DNA of 27,215 nt from JAHFIW01 sp035495855 (lineage in GTDB: Bacteria; Patescibacteriota; Patescibacteriia; SG8-24). The position numbers were made by a program, and so were the translations under genes. The notes under the pieces are model-generated. The model was given only the letters and a program-made list of their open reading frames with translations, ran no database searches and had not been told where the DNA came from. The stretch covers positions 1 to 27,215 of the forward strand of contig DATJFD010000046.1 in assembly GCA_035495855.1 (NCBI GenBank), read 5' to 3'. This document shows, one piece after another, positions 6,954-13,701 of this stretch (position 1 is the first letter of the stretch; every line of letters starts with the position of its first letter).

Positions 6954-7007
6954 CGCACCTGTGCGGCGCGCCGTTGCGCTCCTTCGTTCACGGCAAACCA
7001 CTGCAGT

Positions 7008-7042
7008 GAAGGGCCGGGACTGAGTTCCCGGCCCTTCCATTT
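7008..7042 (+). terminator. Intrinsic terminator
   Basis: A twelve-pair stem GAAGGGCCGGGA (7008-7019) with TCCCGGCCCTTC (7026-7037), followed by CATTT. Confidence 0.8.
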
Positions 7043-7052
7043 GCGCGGTTCC

Positions 7053-7082
7053 TTGACCGGAGGACGGAGGCGAGTGCATGCT
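7053..7082 (+). promoter_or_regulatory. Possible promoter of the 120-residue hypothetical gene
   Basis: TTGACC (7053-7058), an 18-nt spacer, then CATGCT (7077-7082) preceded by TG. The -10 is poor, so this is tentative. Confidence 0.35.
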
Positions 7083-7124
7083 GCAAAAGTTCTTTCGCAG
7101 TGCCTTACGAGAGAAGGAGAAACG

Positions 7125-7487
7125 ATGCCTGGAGACAGGAACCAGCCGGTCGATGGGAGGATCATCGTCCAGATCGGCGAGCTGCAGGCCGAAGGGAACC
7201 TGGCGGGGTTGACCATCGCCAAGGCGCGGGAGCTCATCCTCGCCCATCTGCCGGACCCGACGGCGATGCCCGCGGATGCGGTCGCCCGCGTGACGACCAT
7301 GGACCCGAAGGACGCAGCCTGGTTAAGCGTCGCCTCGCCGCAAGAGGACACGCTGCTCATGCTCACGACCGACTGGGGGATGCAGATGTTCCAGGGCGTC
7401 TCGAAGACCGTCCCGGACGACTACGTCATCCGGCCGGCCGACATCCATCTTTCCTTCAAGAGCCCGGACGGCCAGACCCCGCCCTGA
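7125..7487 (+). CDS. 120-residue hypothetical cytoplasmic protein
   Basis: No recognised family. The start is decided by a strong Shine-Dalgarno, AGAAGGAG (7112-7119), 5 nt before the ATG. The protein has no signal peptide or membrane helix. The first part reads 'GRIIVQIGELQAEGNLAGLTIAKARELILAHL', a strand followed by an amphipathic helix. The second part alternates strands and turns ('LLMLTTDWGMQMFQG', 'DYVIRPADIHLSFK'). No catalytic or metal-binding pattern is visible. It is a single-gene unit between terminators and convergent with the LigD polymerase gene. Confidence 0.75.
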   Translation: MPGDRNQPVDGRIIVQIGELQAEGNLAGLTIAKARELILAHLPDPTAMPADAVARVTTMDPKDAAWLSVASPQEDTLLMLTTDWGMQMFQGVSKTVPDDYVIRPADIHLSFKSPDGQTPP

Positions 7488-7494
7488 CGCGAAA

Positions 7495-7518
7495 GCCGGA
7501 CCTCGTGGTCCGGCGTTT
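7495..7518. terminator. Intrinsic terminator between convergent genes
   Basis: GCCGGACC (7495-7502) pairs with GGTCCGGC (7507-7514) around a TCGT loop. GTTTTC follows on the plus strand and CTTTC on the minus strand, so it can serve both genes. Confidence 0.8.
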
Positions 7519-8403
7519 TCATTTCTGCCCGAGGCGCTTGAGGGCCGCGGCCACGTCCGCGCCCTTGCCGAGGACGGGCTTGAAGAGGTCGCCCTTGCGG
7601 TCCAGGCGGCGGGGCATCGTCTTCATGGTGAAGGCGGCGGGGTCGAGCCCTCGCCGGACCTCCTTCCACTCGAGCGGCGCCGACACAAGGGCGCCGGGCC
7701 TCGGCCGGACGCTGTACGGCGCCACGGTCGTCGCGCCATGCCGGTTCTGCAGGAAGTCGAAATACACCTTCCCTTTGCGGCGCCGGGGGCTCCGCTCGAG
7801 GCTGGTGGTCTCGGGCAGCCTGTCGTTCGCCATGATCGAGAGCAGCTCGGCGAGCTTCAGGACGTCGTCCGTCGCGTAGCGCGCGCCCATGGGCACGTAG
7901 ACGTGCAGGCCACGGCCGCCCGAGGTCTTCGGGAAGCCCTCGAGCCCGAGCCCTTCCAGGACCCTGCGCATCGCGAGCGCGGCCTCGATCACGTTCGCGA
8001 ACGGGGCGCCTTCAGGGTCCAGGTCGATGACCAGGAAATCGGGGCTGTCGAGCGAACCGACGCGCGAGGTCCAGGGGTCGATCTCGATGCAGCCGAGGTT
8101 CGCCATCCAGAGGAGCGTCTCTTCGTTGTCGCAGACGACGGACCGGAGGGTCTTGCCGAGGGATGCGGACCGTATCTTCTCGATGCGGACGAAGGGAGGC
8201 GGTTTCATGCGCGCGATGTCCTTCTGGAAGAAGCTTTCTCCCTCGATGCCGTCGGGATGCCGGTTGAGCGATTCCGGCCGTCCCTTGAGGAACGGCACCA
8301 GGACGGGCGCGACCTCGCGATAGTAGGCGACGAGCTCGCCCTTGGTGATCCGCTCCTTCGGCCAGTAGATCTTGTCGAGATGGGTGAGCGTCGGTCCTTC
8401 CAT
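7519..8403 (-). CDS. ligD: Stand-alone LigD-type polymerase/primase domain (NHEJ)
   Basis: 294 residues, the usual size of an isolated LigD polymerase domain. Family landmarks in order: 'LDKIYWPKERITKGELVAYY' (split: 'LDKIYWP', 'ITKGELVAYY'), 'GRPESLNRHPDGI', 'SFFQK', 'LGCIEIDPWTSRV', the metal-binding 'FLVIDLDPEG', 'PKTSGGRGLHVYVP', and 'YFDFLQNRHGATTVAPYSVR' in parts. These archaeo-eukaryotic-primase-fold enzymes fill gaps and add ribo- or deoxynucleotides at broken ends during non-homologous end joining. No ligase or phosphoesterase domain is fused. The ligase part and Ku lie at 11.6-13.3 kb, so the classical three-domain LigD is split here. TGCTAGAAT (8420-8412) ends 8 nt before the ATG, suggesting a leaderless mRNA. 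The symbol marks the family; the gene is only the polymerase part. Confidence 0.92.
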   Translation of the reverse strand: MEGPTLTHLDKIYWPKERITKGELVAYYREVAPVLVPFLKGRPESLNRHPDGIEGESFFQKDIARMKPPPFVRIEKIRSASLGKTLRSVVCDNEETLLWMANLGCIEIDPWTSRVGSLDSPDFLVIDLDPEGAPFANVIEAALAMRRVLEGLGLEGFPKTSGGRGLHVYVPMGARYATDDVLKLAELLSIMANDRLPETTSLERSPRRRKGKVYFDFLQNRHGATTVAPYSVRPRPGALVSAPLEWKEVRRGLDPAAFTMKTMPRRLDRKGDLFKPVLGKGADVAAALKRLGQK

Positions 8404-8411
8404 ACCGCGTC

Positions 8412-8420
8412 ATTCTAGCA
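8412..8420 (-). promoter_or_regulatory. Extended -10 element of a probable leaderless promoter
   Basis: TGCTAGAAT on the minus strand with an 8-nt gap to the ATG at 8403. The -35 region falls in a terminator hairpin and shows no TTGACA-like sequence. Confidence 0.55.
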
Positions 8421-8427
8421 CGAACGA

Positions 8428-8453
8428 AAGAACGGCCGCGCGGGGCCGTTCTT
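8428..8453 (-). terminator. Intrinsic terminator of the EF-hand surface gene
   Basis: A ten-pair stem AAGAACGGCC (8428-8437) with GGCCGTTCTT (8444-8453). On the minus strand it is followed by CTTTCGTT. It lies between the two minus-strand genes. Confidence 0.7.
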
Positions 8454-8465
8454 CGCGCGAGGGCG

Positions 8466-9551
8466 TCATTCCTCGCGTTTGGTCGTCGTCTCGGTACGGG
8501 TCTCTCCCGTGGTGGTCGTGGTCGTCGGCAGGGTCTTCTTCACCGTCGTCTCCGTCGTCGTCTGCTGCACCGTCGGCTTGCGGAAGGCGAGGTAGAGAAT
8601 GACGATGAGCGCGGCGAGCATGAGCCCGAGGATGGGCAGGCCGAAGGCGGCCATGCCGGCGACGAGCTCGCGCTTCTGCGGGTCGGTGCCGTTCATGTAC
8701 TCCTGGCGGTTGGTGGCGCCGTCGCCGTCGTCGTCGCGGGCCGCGTCCGTCGGGTCGGCCGGGTTCAGCCCGTGGGCGGTCTCCCAGTCGTCCGGCATGC
8801 CGTCCGCGTCCGCGTCGGCAGAAACGACCGTGGTGACGACCGGCGTGGGCACCGGCGTCGGCACGGGGGTCGGAACGCCGACCGGGTACGGGACGGGCGT
8901 CGGCACCGGCGTCGGCACGGGGTTCGGGACGAGGATCGGTTCCGGAGGAGGGGGGACCGGGTGCACCTGATCGGCGACCAGCGGGTCGGTGCCCGCGGCG
9001 ATCTCATCGCGGTCCGCCACGCCGTCGCCGTCCGTGTCGATGGTGGCGGTGCTGCCGACGTAGGCGAGCGCCTCGACCGCGTCGAGCGAGAACACCGGTC
9101 CGCTCTTCCAGGTCAGACGGACGAAGCGATAGGCGGCGCCGTCCTGCCGGTAGCTGAAGTCGAAGACGTGGTCCGTCGAGTTCGCGGGAAGGTCCTGGGT
9201 GACCGTGCGCGCGGCGATCTCGCCCGATGAAGCCGTATAGAACCTGACCTCGATCTTCTGCGGGACCTCTTTCGCGGCGTAGGTCGCGCGCAGCGGGCCC
9301 GTGCCTTGGGCGCCCATGTCGAGCAGGATCGTCCCGCCGGGCCGGACGTCGGCGAGATTGCCGTCCGGAGCGCCGAGCGCGTTCTCGGGCGAGGTGACGA
9401 ACTCCGCAGCCCGGACGAAATCGGCGTACGGGTCGTAGGGCGACGCCGCGCCGGCGTGCCGGCCGGGGAGCGGAGCGAGCGCCATGAGTATGGCCGCGGA
9501 CGCCGCGGCGAACGCCGCGAGGGCCGTCCGGAGCGTGAAGGGGCGGGTCAT
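8466..9551 (-). CDS. Surface-anchored protein with EF-hand/TSP3-like calcium motifs
   Basis: 361 residues. A signal peptide (about 1-36, 'LAAFAAASAAILMALAPLPG' core) is followed by a beta-rich, discoidin-like domain (about 37-165, 'FVTSPENALGAPDG', 'GTILLDMGAQG', 'YRFVRLTWKSG'). Next come a calcium motif 'DTDGDGVADRDEIAAGTDP', a Pro-Val-Thr linker of repeated 'PVPTP', and a second Asp-rich segment ('DADADGMPDDWE', 'DDDGDGATNRQEYMNGTDP'). A membrane helix near 299-322 ('GLPILGLMLAALIVILYLAF') and a Thr-rich, Lys/Arg-containing cytoplasmic tail close the protein. The Asp-x-Asp-x-Asp-Gly repeats bind calcium in thrombospondin-3 and EF-hand families. The layout suggests a cell-surface binding protein. 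Its promoter region contains the AT-rich dyad in a weaker form. Confidence 0.85.
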   Translation of the reverse strand: MTRPFTLRTALAAFAAASAAILMALAPLPGRHAGAASPYDPYADFVRAAEFVTSPENALGAPDGNLADVRPGGTILLDMGAQGTGPLRATYAAKEVPQKIEVRFYTASSGEIAARTVTQDLPANSTDHVFDFSYRQDGAAYRFVRLTWKSGPVFSLDAVEALAYVGSTATIDTDGDGVADRDEIAAGTDPLVADQVHPVPPPPEPILVPNPVPTPVPTPVPYPVGVPTPVPTPVPTPVVTTVVSADADADGMPDDWETAHGLNPADPTDAARDDDGDGATNRQEYMNGTDPQKRELVAGMAAFGLPILGLMLAALIVILYLAFRKPTVQQTTTETTVKKTLPTTTTTTGETRTETTTKREE

Positions 9552-9562
9552 TTGGGCTTATC

Positions 9563-9587
9563 TTTGAATAATTATGCAGTAATGATA
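9563..9587 (-). promoter_or_regulatory. -10 box and weaker AT-rich dyad (site C)
   Basis: On the minus strand TATCAT (9587-9582) is followed one base later by ACTGCA-N6-TTCAAA (9580-9563). One half-site is good and the other degenerate. The ATG at 9551 lies 11 nt beyond the dyad. Confidence 0.4.
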
Positions 9588-9650
9588 TCACGGACGGCCG
9601 GCGGAGGTCCAGCCCCCGGGGTAACATATGTATATTTTTTCAAAGGTTTA

Positions 9651-9659
9651 TGGTATGCT
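9651..9659 (+). promoter_or_regulatory. Extended -10 element upstream of the TSP3 lipoprotein operon
   Basis: TGGTATGCT, preceded by an AT-rich stretch (9622-9650) that may act as an UP element. No TTGACA-like -35 is present. Confidence 0.5.
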
Positions 9660-9721
9660 GCTTGGCGACGGCCGGCCATGCCCCGGGCGCGGCGGCCCAT
9701 AAGCAACCTCATGACGAGACC

Positions 9722-10195
9722 ATGCGCAGCACGGACGACGTCCGGGACAGGCTGGCCGCGGCGCTCCTCGCGCCGCTTTTCCTCTGCGGGTCGCTGCTCG
9801 CCGTCGGCGCCGGCTGCGCCGCCGGGCGGGAACAGGCGGTCAACGCCGCGTCCGCGACGGCGGACGACGACCGGGACGGGATCCCCGACAGCCAGGACCC
9901 GGACAACGACGATGACGGCATCATCGACGCGCGCGGCGACCGTCCGCTCGATCATGACAATGACGGCATCGACGACGCGGTCGATCCCGACGACGACAAC
10001 GACGGGATCCCCGACCTGTCCGACGAACACCCGCTCGACCACGACAACGATGGGAAAAGGGACTCCGAGGACCCGGATGACGACAATGACGGCATCCTCG
10101 ACACGGCCGACAAGCGGCCTTTCGCTCGCGACGAGGCGCCTGCTCGCGAGCCCGGCAAAGAAGGGGAGGGCGCGATGAACGTGAACGAACGCTGA
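9722..10195 (+). CDS. Exported Asp-rich protein with thrombospondin type 3-like repeats
   Basis: 157 residues from the ATG at 9722. The hydrophobic segment 11-31 ('LAAALLAPLFLCGSLLAVGAG') ends at C32; 'GAGC' is a weak lipobox, so it may be a lipoprotein. Residues about 48-132 are a run of Asp-rich units ('DDDRDGIPDSQDPD', 'DHDNDGIDDAVDPD', 'DDNDGIPDLSDEHPLD', 'DDNDGILDTADKRP'), the calcium-binding pattern of TSP3 repeats. An earlier in-frame ATG at 9650 lies inside the promoter element and is unlikely. The next gene starts 10 nt downstream and is also a lipoprotein, so the two form an operon. A structural or calcium-dependent adhesive role is inferred. Confidence 0.75.
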   Translation: MRSTDDVRDRLAAALLAPLFLCGSLLAVGAGCAAGREQAVNAASATADDDRDGIPDSQDPDNDDDGIIDARGDRPLDHDNDGIDDAVDPDDDNDGIPDLSDEHPLDHDNDGKRDSEDPDDDNDGILDTADKRPFARDEAPAREPGKEGEGAMNVNER

Positions 10196-10205
10196 CGCTG
10201 CACGT

Positions 10206-10622
10206 ATGTCGGAACAGCTCTTTTACGCGCTCGCGCTTGCCGGCCTGATGCTCGTGACCTCGGGCTGTCTTTCGCCGCGCGCGGGGACGGCGACGAACGT
10301 TCCGCAGGCTAAGGTTGATGCTGCGGTCGTCGCCGCGCCGCCGCCCGCCGCGACCGGAAAGAAGGACGGCGTTCCTGCGGTGCCGGCATCTGAGCCGCCC
10401 GCACCGGCCCCCGCGGTCTCGGGGGCGGGGGACGACGCCGACCTCGAGGGCGGCGGGTCGGGCGGACCGGACGCCGAGGAGGTCTGCATGGACCTCTGCG
10501 GCGACGGCACGTGCCAGGAGGCGTCCTGCGTCGGCAGGGACTGCATCTGCGAGGAAAGCCCGCTCTCGTGCCCCGCGGATTGCGCGGAGAGACCTGACGG
10601 CAAGCGGCCCGTTGGCGGATGA
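10206..10622 (+). CDS. Cys-rich lipoprotein
   Basis: 138 residues. The N-terminus 'ALALAGLMLVTSGC' is a lipoprotein signal, with the modified Cys at about residue 21. A long Ala/Pro/Gly-rich, probably disordered linker follows (about 25-92). The C-terminus has eight cysteines in a compact pattern: 'CMDLCGDGTCQEASC', 'DCICEESPLSCPADC'. The 'CGDG-C----C...CPADC' pattern is common in extracellular Cys-rich modules of Patescibacteria and other bacteria and is probably disulfide-bonded. No enzymatic motif is seen. It follows the TSP3-like gene by 10 nt without a visible terminator. The next promoter starts within about 10 nt of its stop codon. Confidence 0.8.
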   Translation: MSEQLFYALALAGLMLVTSGCLSPRAGTATNVPQAKVDAAVVAAPPPAATGKKDGVPAVPASEPPAPAPAVSGAGDDADLEGGGSGGPDAEEVCMDLCGDGTCQEASCVGRDCICEESPLSCPADCAERPDGKRPVGG

Positions 10623-10632
10623 GGCCGTTTTC

Positions 10633-10641
10633 TGCTATACT
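10633..10641 (+). promoter_or_regulatory. Extended -10 element upstream of the YggT gene
   Basis: TGCTATACT, 58 nt before the chosen YggT start at 10700. The intervening leader contains a 4-codon ATG...TAA frame (10656-10670). Confidence 0.5.
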
Positions 10642-10699
10642 GAAGGCATCTTCACATGAAGAAATTCTAAAAGGCCGCTGGCCTCAAGTCCCAAGCTCT

Positions 10700-11137
10700 A
10701 TGGCAGATGAAACGCTCACGCCGTCGCCCCGCCCTGAAGGCGCGCCGTCGATGCCCAAAGTCGAGTCCACGCTGAAGCAGGAGAAGATACCCACGCAGCG
10801 CATCAAGCCGCTCTACCGGGCGTCGCAGGTCGTCTGGTACATCGTCGGCGTGATCGAGATCCTGCTGATGTTCCGCTTCTTCCTGAAGCTCTTCGGCGCC
10901 AACCCGCTGGCCGGGTTCACCAGGTTCATCTACGGCGCGACCGAGATCTTCGCCGGACCGTTCTTCCTCGTCTTCGGCGTTTCGCGCGCGGAAGGCGCGG
11001 TCTTCGAATGGTCGACGCTGCTCGCCATGATCACGTACGTCGTCGTCGCGCTGCTCATCGTCAAACTCCTCGTGATGGGCAAACCCGTGACGACCGAGGA
11101 AGCGGACGCGAAATTGCCGGGACAGGAAAAGATCTGA
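10700..11137 (+). CDS. YggT-family membrane protein
   Basis: 145 residues. A polar N-terminus of about 40 residues leads to two membrane helices, roughly 'VVWYIVGVIEILLMFRFFLKLFG' split as 50-70 and, after 'ANPLAGFTRFIYGATEIFAGPFFLVFG', a second near 115-133 ('TLLAMITYVVVALLIVKLLVMG'). The 'EILLMFRFFLKL' and 'PF' loop signatures match the YggT family, integral membrane proteins of poorly defined function found near cell-division or cytochrome genes in other bacteria. The start at 10700 has only a poor ribosome-binding site. The frame is open upstream to 10619, but that part overlaps the promoter. An intrinsic terminator follows immediately. Confidence 0.8.
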   Translation: MADETLTPSPRPEGAPSMPKVESTLKQEKIPTQRIKPLYRASQVVWYIVGVIEILLMFRFFLKLFGANPLAGFTRFIYGATEIFAGPFFLVFGVSRAEGAVFEWSTLLAMITYVVVALLIVKLLVMGKPVTTEEADAKLPGQEKI

Positions 11138-11147
11138 ACATCGAGCG

Positions 11148-11176
11148 AAGGCCCTCCCCCGGGAGGGCCTTTTTTC
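11148..11176 (+). terminator. Intrinsic terminator
   Basis: AAGGCCCTCC (11148-11157) pairs with GGAGGGCCTT (11162-11171), followed by T-rich sequence. Confidence 0.85.
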
Positions 11177-11187
11177 TTCCGCGAACG

Positions 11188-11217
11188 TTTGAACGAATAT
11201 TCAATTATTGTTATGAT
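11188..11217 (+). promoter_or_regulatory. Promoter overlapping the AT-rich dyad (site D)
   Basis: The dyad TTTGAA-N6-TTCAAT (11188-11205) contains a -35-like TTGAAC (11189-11194). Exactly 17 nt downstream is TATGAT (11212-11217). Unlike sites A-C and E, no -10 box abuts the dyad upstream. Confidence 0.6.
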
Positions 11218-11246
11218 GACCGGGCTCATCCTTCACCTTCAGTACC

Positions 11247-11531
11247 ATGGAGAACCGCAAGAAGGCGCCGCACGACGTGGAACTTCCGGACGGGACGCCC
11301 GGCAGCGAGCTGCGGGGCGAGCCGATGACGGGAGACGCGCTGCCAGGCGCGGGAAAAAAGGCGCCGGACGCGCGCGTGCCCGCCGGCGAGGATGAGGGCG
11401 ACGCGGGAGGAGCTCCCGCGCCGGAACCGGCCGAGGGCGAGGGGCCGGACGTGCAGGAGCAGCCTCCCCGTCCGCCGTCGAAGGAGGACAAAGGCATCAG
11501 GGAACGGCCCGGCCAGCAGGCCGGTTCGTGA
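11247..11531 (+). CDS. 94-residue hydrophilic, probably disordered protein
   Basis: Rich in Glu, Asp, Gly, Pro, Lys and Ala with almost no hydrophobic or aromatic residues ('PAGEDEGDAGGAPAPEPAEGEGPDVQEQ' in composition). No signal peptide, membrane helix or known domain is visible. The composition resembles hydrophilin- or LEA-like stress proteins, but no sequence motif proves it. It has its own strong promoter overlapping the AT-rich dyad. The Ku promoter begins 10 nt after its stop. The start ATG has no clear Shine-Dalgarno. It is likely real because promoter, frame and codon use agree. Confidence 0.6.
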   Translation: MENRKKAPHDVELPDGTPGSELRGEPMTGDALPGAGKKAPDARVPAGEDEGDAGGAPAPEPAEGEGPDVQEQPPRPPSKEDKGIRERPGQQAGS

Positions 11532-11541
11532 GCGCGGCGCA

Positions 11542-11550
11542 TGGTATACT
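11542..11550 (+). promoter_or_regulatory. Extended -10 element of the ku-ligD operon
   Basis: TGGTATACT, with the expected start near 11557, giving a leader of about 25 nt before the ku ATG at 11582. The leader is C-rich and lacks a Shine-Dalgarno. Confidence 0.6.
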
Positions 11551-11581
11551 TCCGAGCGTCATTCCTCCCACGCCCCCGCCC

Positions 11582-12346
11582 ATGCGCCCCATCTGGACCG
11601 GTGCCATCACCGTCGGCCTCGTGAACATCCCGATCTCGCTCGTCACCGCGTACTCGCATCGCGGCGTCGAGTTCCGCCTGCTCCATAAGAAGTGCAAGAC
11701 GCGCATCACCTACGGCCGCCACTGCGCCGAGTGCAAGGAGGAGGTCGCGTGGGAGGACGTCGTCCGCGCCTACGAGTACCGCAAAGGGCAGTTCGTCGTC
11801 GTCGACGAGAAGGACCTGAAGTTGGTCGACCCGAAGCTCGCCAAGACGGTTGACGTCCGCGAGTTCGTCGACGCGGACAAGCTCGATCCCATCTTCGTGA
11901 ACCACGTCTATTACCTGGTGCCCGGCAAGAACGCCGCCAAGGCCTACTTCCTGTTCATGGACATCCTCGCGGACGCGAAGAAGGTCGCGCTCGCCAAGAT
12001 GATCATGCGCGACAAGGAGCAATGGGTGGCCGTGCGCGCGGCGAAGGGCGCGCTCCAGCTCATCGACCTCCATTACGAGGAGGAGATCGTGCCGATGTCC
12101 GCGCTGGAGCTGCCGAAGCGGCCGGCCATGGCCAAGAACGACCTGCGCCTCGCCGAACGCGTGGTGGAGTCCTTCGCCGCGCCCTTCAAGCCGCAGCAGT
12201 ACAAGGACGAGTTCGAAGAGAAGCTCAAGAAATACGTCGCCAAGAAAGTGAAGGGCAAGAAGGTCGTCTTCAGGGAGCCGCCGAGGTCGCGGCTCAAGGA
12301 CCTGACCTCCGCGCTCGAGGCCAGCATCAGGAAAGCGAAGCGCTGA
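11582..12346 (+). CDS. ku: Ku end-binding protein (NHEJ)
   Basis: 254 residues, typical of bacterial Ku. The N-terminal signature 'RPIWTGAITVGLVNIPISLVTA' (in parts 'IWTGAITVGLVNIPI') and 'HKKCKTRITYGRHCAECKEEVAWEDVV' are diagnostic. Further family features are 'YEYRKGQFVVVDEKDL', 'DPIFVNHVYYLVPGK', 'MIMRDKEQWVAVRA' and 'KPQQYKDEFEEKL'. The C-terminus is short and Lys-rich, as in minimal bacterial Ku. Ku homodimers thread onto double-strand ends and recruit the LigD ligase. The ligase gene starts 2 nt after the ku stop codon, so the two are co-translated, and the polymerase partner is about 3 kb upstream on the other strand. The C(x)nC pair in 'KKCK...HCAEC' is a small zinc-finger-like element, also seen in some bacterial Ku proteins. 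Confidence 0.95.
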   Translation: MRPIWTGAITVGLVNIPISLVTAYSHRGVEFRLLHKKCKTRITYGRHCAECKEEVAWEDVVRAYEYRKGQFVVVDEKDLKLVDPKLAKTVDVREFVDADKLDPIFVNHVYYLVPGKNAAKAYFLFMDILADAKKVALAKMIMRDKEQWVAVRAAKGALQLIDLHYEEEIVPMSALELPKRPAMAKNDLRLAERVVESFAAPFKPQQYKDEFEEKLKKYVAKKVKGKKVVFREPPRSRLKDLTSALEASIRKAKR

Positions 12347-12348
12347 GT

Positions 12349-13344
12349 ATGCCGATGCCCCGGCACGTGGAGCCGATGCTCTGCACGCTCGTCGACGAGG
12401 CTCCGAAAGGCAAGGAGTGGCTGTTCGAGACGAAGTGGGACGGCGAACGCTGCGTCGTCTTCGCGGCGAAAGCGCGGGGGCGCGCCGAGGTCCGGCTGCA
12501 GAGCAGGCTCTTCAAGGACCAGACCGCGCGCTATCCCGAGCTCGCCGCGGACCTGGCGCGCGTCGCAGCGAAGCGGGCGGTCATCGACGGCGAGATCGTG
12601 GCCCTCGACCGGAAGGGGCGGGCGAGCTTCGAGGCGCTGCAACGCCGCTTCGGTCTGACCGACGCCGATGAGATCGCCGGCCGCATGAAAGAGACGCCGG
12701 CATCCTTCGCCGCGTTCGACCTGCTCTGGCTCGACGGCAAGGACCTGCGCGGCCGCCCCCTGGAAGAAAGGCGCCGGCTCCTCCGCAAGGTCATCGCGCC
12801 CTGCAGGCGCGCGGCGTTCTCCGCGGGGTATGACGACGCCGGGGCGCTCATGCGCGTCGTGGAACGCGCCGGCAGCGAAGGCATCGTCGCGAAGAGGCTC
12901 GGCAGCCCGTATCGGGAAGGCGTGCGCGGCCGCGACTGGCTGAAGATAAAGGTCACGGGATCGCAGGAAGTGGTGATCGGCGGCTGGACGGAAGGGACGG
13001 GCCGGCGCTCGTCGCTCTTCGGGGCGCTGGTCGTCGGCGTGTACGAGAAGCGGCCCGGCGGCAGGGCGCTCGTCCACGTGGGCTCCGTCGGGACCGGCTT
13101 CGACGACGCCGCGCTCGGCGATCTCCTGCGCAGGCTCCGGCGGCTCGAGACCAGGCGCTGCCCGTTCGAGACGCCGCCTCCGCTCCCGGGGGCCCATTGG
13201 GTCAGGCCGAAGCTCGTCGCGCAGGTGAAGTTCGCGAACTGGACCTCCGCCGGGCATCTGCGCGTGCCGGTGTTCCTGGGCCTTCGCGAGGACAAGCGCC
13301 CCGAAGACGCGGTGCGCGAGACCCCGAAGAGGACGAAACGGTGA
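12349..13344 (+). CDS. ligD: Stand-alone ATP-dependent DNA ligase domain of LigD type (NHEJ)
   Basis: 331 residues: an adenylation domain plus an OB-fold, without polymerase or 3'-phosphoesterase domains. Nucleotidyltransferase motifs in order: motif I 'ETKWDGER' with the adenylated lysine K29; 'RLQSRLFKDQT'; motif III 'VIDGEIVALD'; 'FAAFDLLWLDGKDL'; motif IV 'EGIVAKRLGSPY'; motif V 'DWLKIKV'. The OB-fold shows 'VVIGGWTEGTGRRSSLFGALVVG', 'VGSVGTGF' and 'WVRPKLVAQVKFANWT'. The enzyme seals double-strand breaks held by Ku. It directly follows ku. The architecture could equally be called LigC-like; the closing 'VAQVKFANWT' is typical of LigD ligase domains. The charged C-terminal tail is about 20 residues. 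Confidence 0.93.
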   Translation: MPMPRHVEPMLCTLVDEAPKGKEWLFETKWDGERCVVFAAKARGRAEVRLQSRLFKDQTARYPELAADLARVAAKRAVIDGEIVALDRKGRASFEALQRRFGLTDADEIAGRMKETPASFAAFDLLWLDGKDLRGRPLEERRRLLRKVIAPCRRAAFSAGYDDAGALMRVVERAGSEGIVAKRLGSPYREGVRGRDWLKIKVTGSQEVVIGGWTEGTGRRSSLFGALVVGVYEKRPGGRALVHVGSVGTGFDDAALGDLLRRLRRLETRRCPFETPPPLPGAHWVRPKLVAQVKFANWTSAGHLRVPVFLGLREDKRPEDAVRETPKRTKR

Positions 13345-13395
13345 ACGGTCGTTTGCGTCTCTTTTCAATGATGCCTGGCGGCGGCGGCCGGCGGG

Positions 13396-13404
13396 TGGTA
13401 TCCT
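13396..13404 (+). promoter_or_regulatory. Extended -10 element of a probable leaderless promoter
   Basis: TGGTATCCT with an 8-nt gap to the ATG at 13413. Confidence 0.5.
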
Positions 13405-13412
13405 GAACTCCT

Positions 13413-13691
13413 ATGATCTTGCGCGATATACAGGGAGGCGACGGAACGATGGTGGCGTTCGTCCTGCTGGCCGCGCTGTGGACGATCCCCTGGAAAGGCT
13501 GGGCGCTGTGGCGGTCCGCGCGAAAGGAGGACAAGGTCTGGTTCGTGGTCCTTCTCCTCGTGAACACCCTGGGCCTGCTCGAGATCCTGTACATCTTCGT
13601 GCTTTCCAAAGAGAAACCCGGACCGACGGTGAAGGGCATCGGCAAGGACCGCAAGGAACGCGGCAGCCTGACCTCGGCGTCATCCTCCTAA
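13413..13691 (+). CDS. DUF5652-type small membrane protein
   Basis: 92 residues. Two membrane helices, about 14-32 ('VAFVLLAALWTIPWKGWAL') and 41-62 ('VWFVVLLLVNTLGLLEILYIFV'), with the conserved 'LWTIPWKGWALW' and 'NTLGLLEILYIF' blocks that define DUF5652. This family is common in Patescibacteria and of unknown function. Lys-rich ends suggest both termini are cytoplasmic. The ATG at 13413 lies directly behind the -10 element. An internal ATG at 13449 with GGGAGG about 10 nt upstream is an alternative start giving an 80-residue product that still holds both helices. The next gene starts 10 nt after the stop and probably shares the transcript. Confidence 0.85.
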   Translation: MILRDIQGGDGTMVAFVLLAALWTIPWKGWALWRSARKEDKVWFVVLLLVNTLGLLEILYIFVLSKEKPGPTVKGIGKDRKERGSLTSASSS

Positions 13692-13701
13692 AGGAACTTC
13701 C

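Noticed and set aside
8840..8935. Repeated GGCGTCGGCAC-type words as a CRISPR-like array
   Set aside because: They are in-frame codons of the Pro-Val-Thr-Pro linker, with no spacers.
10656..10670. A 4-codon ATG-AAG-AAA-TTC-TAA frame in the YggT leader as a leader peptide
   Set aside because: Too short to separate from chance, with no attenuator hairpin or codon bias toward one amino acid.
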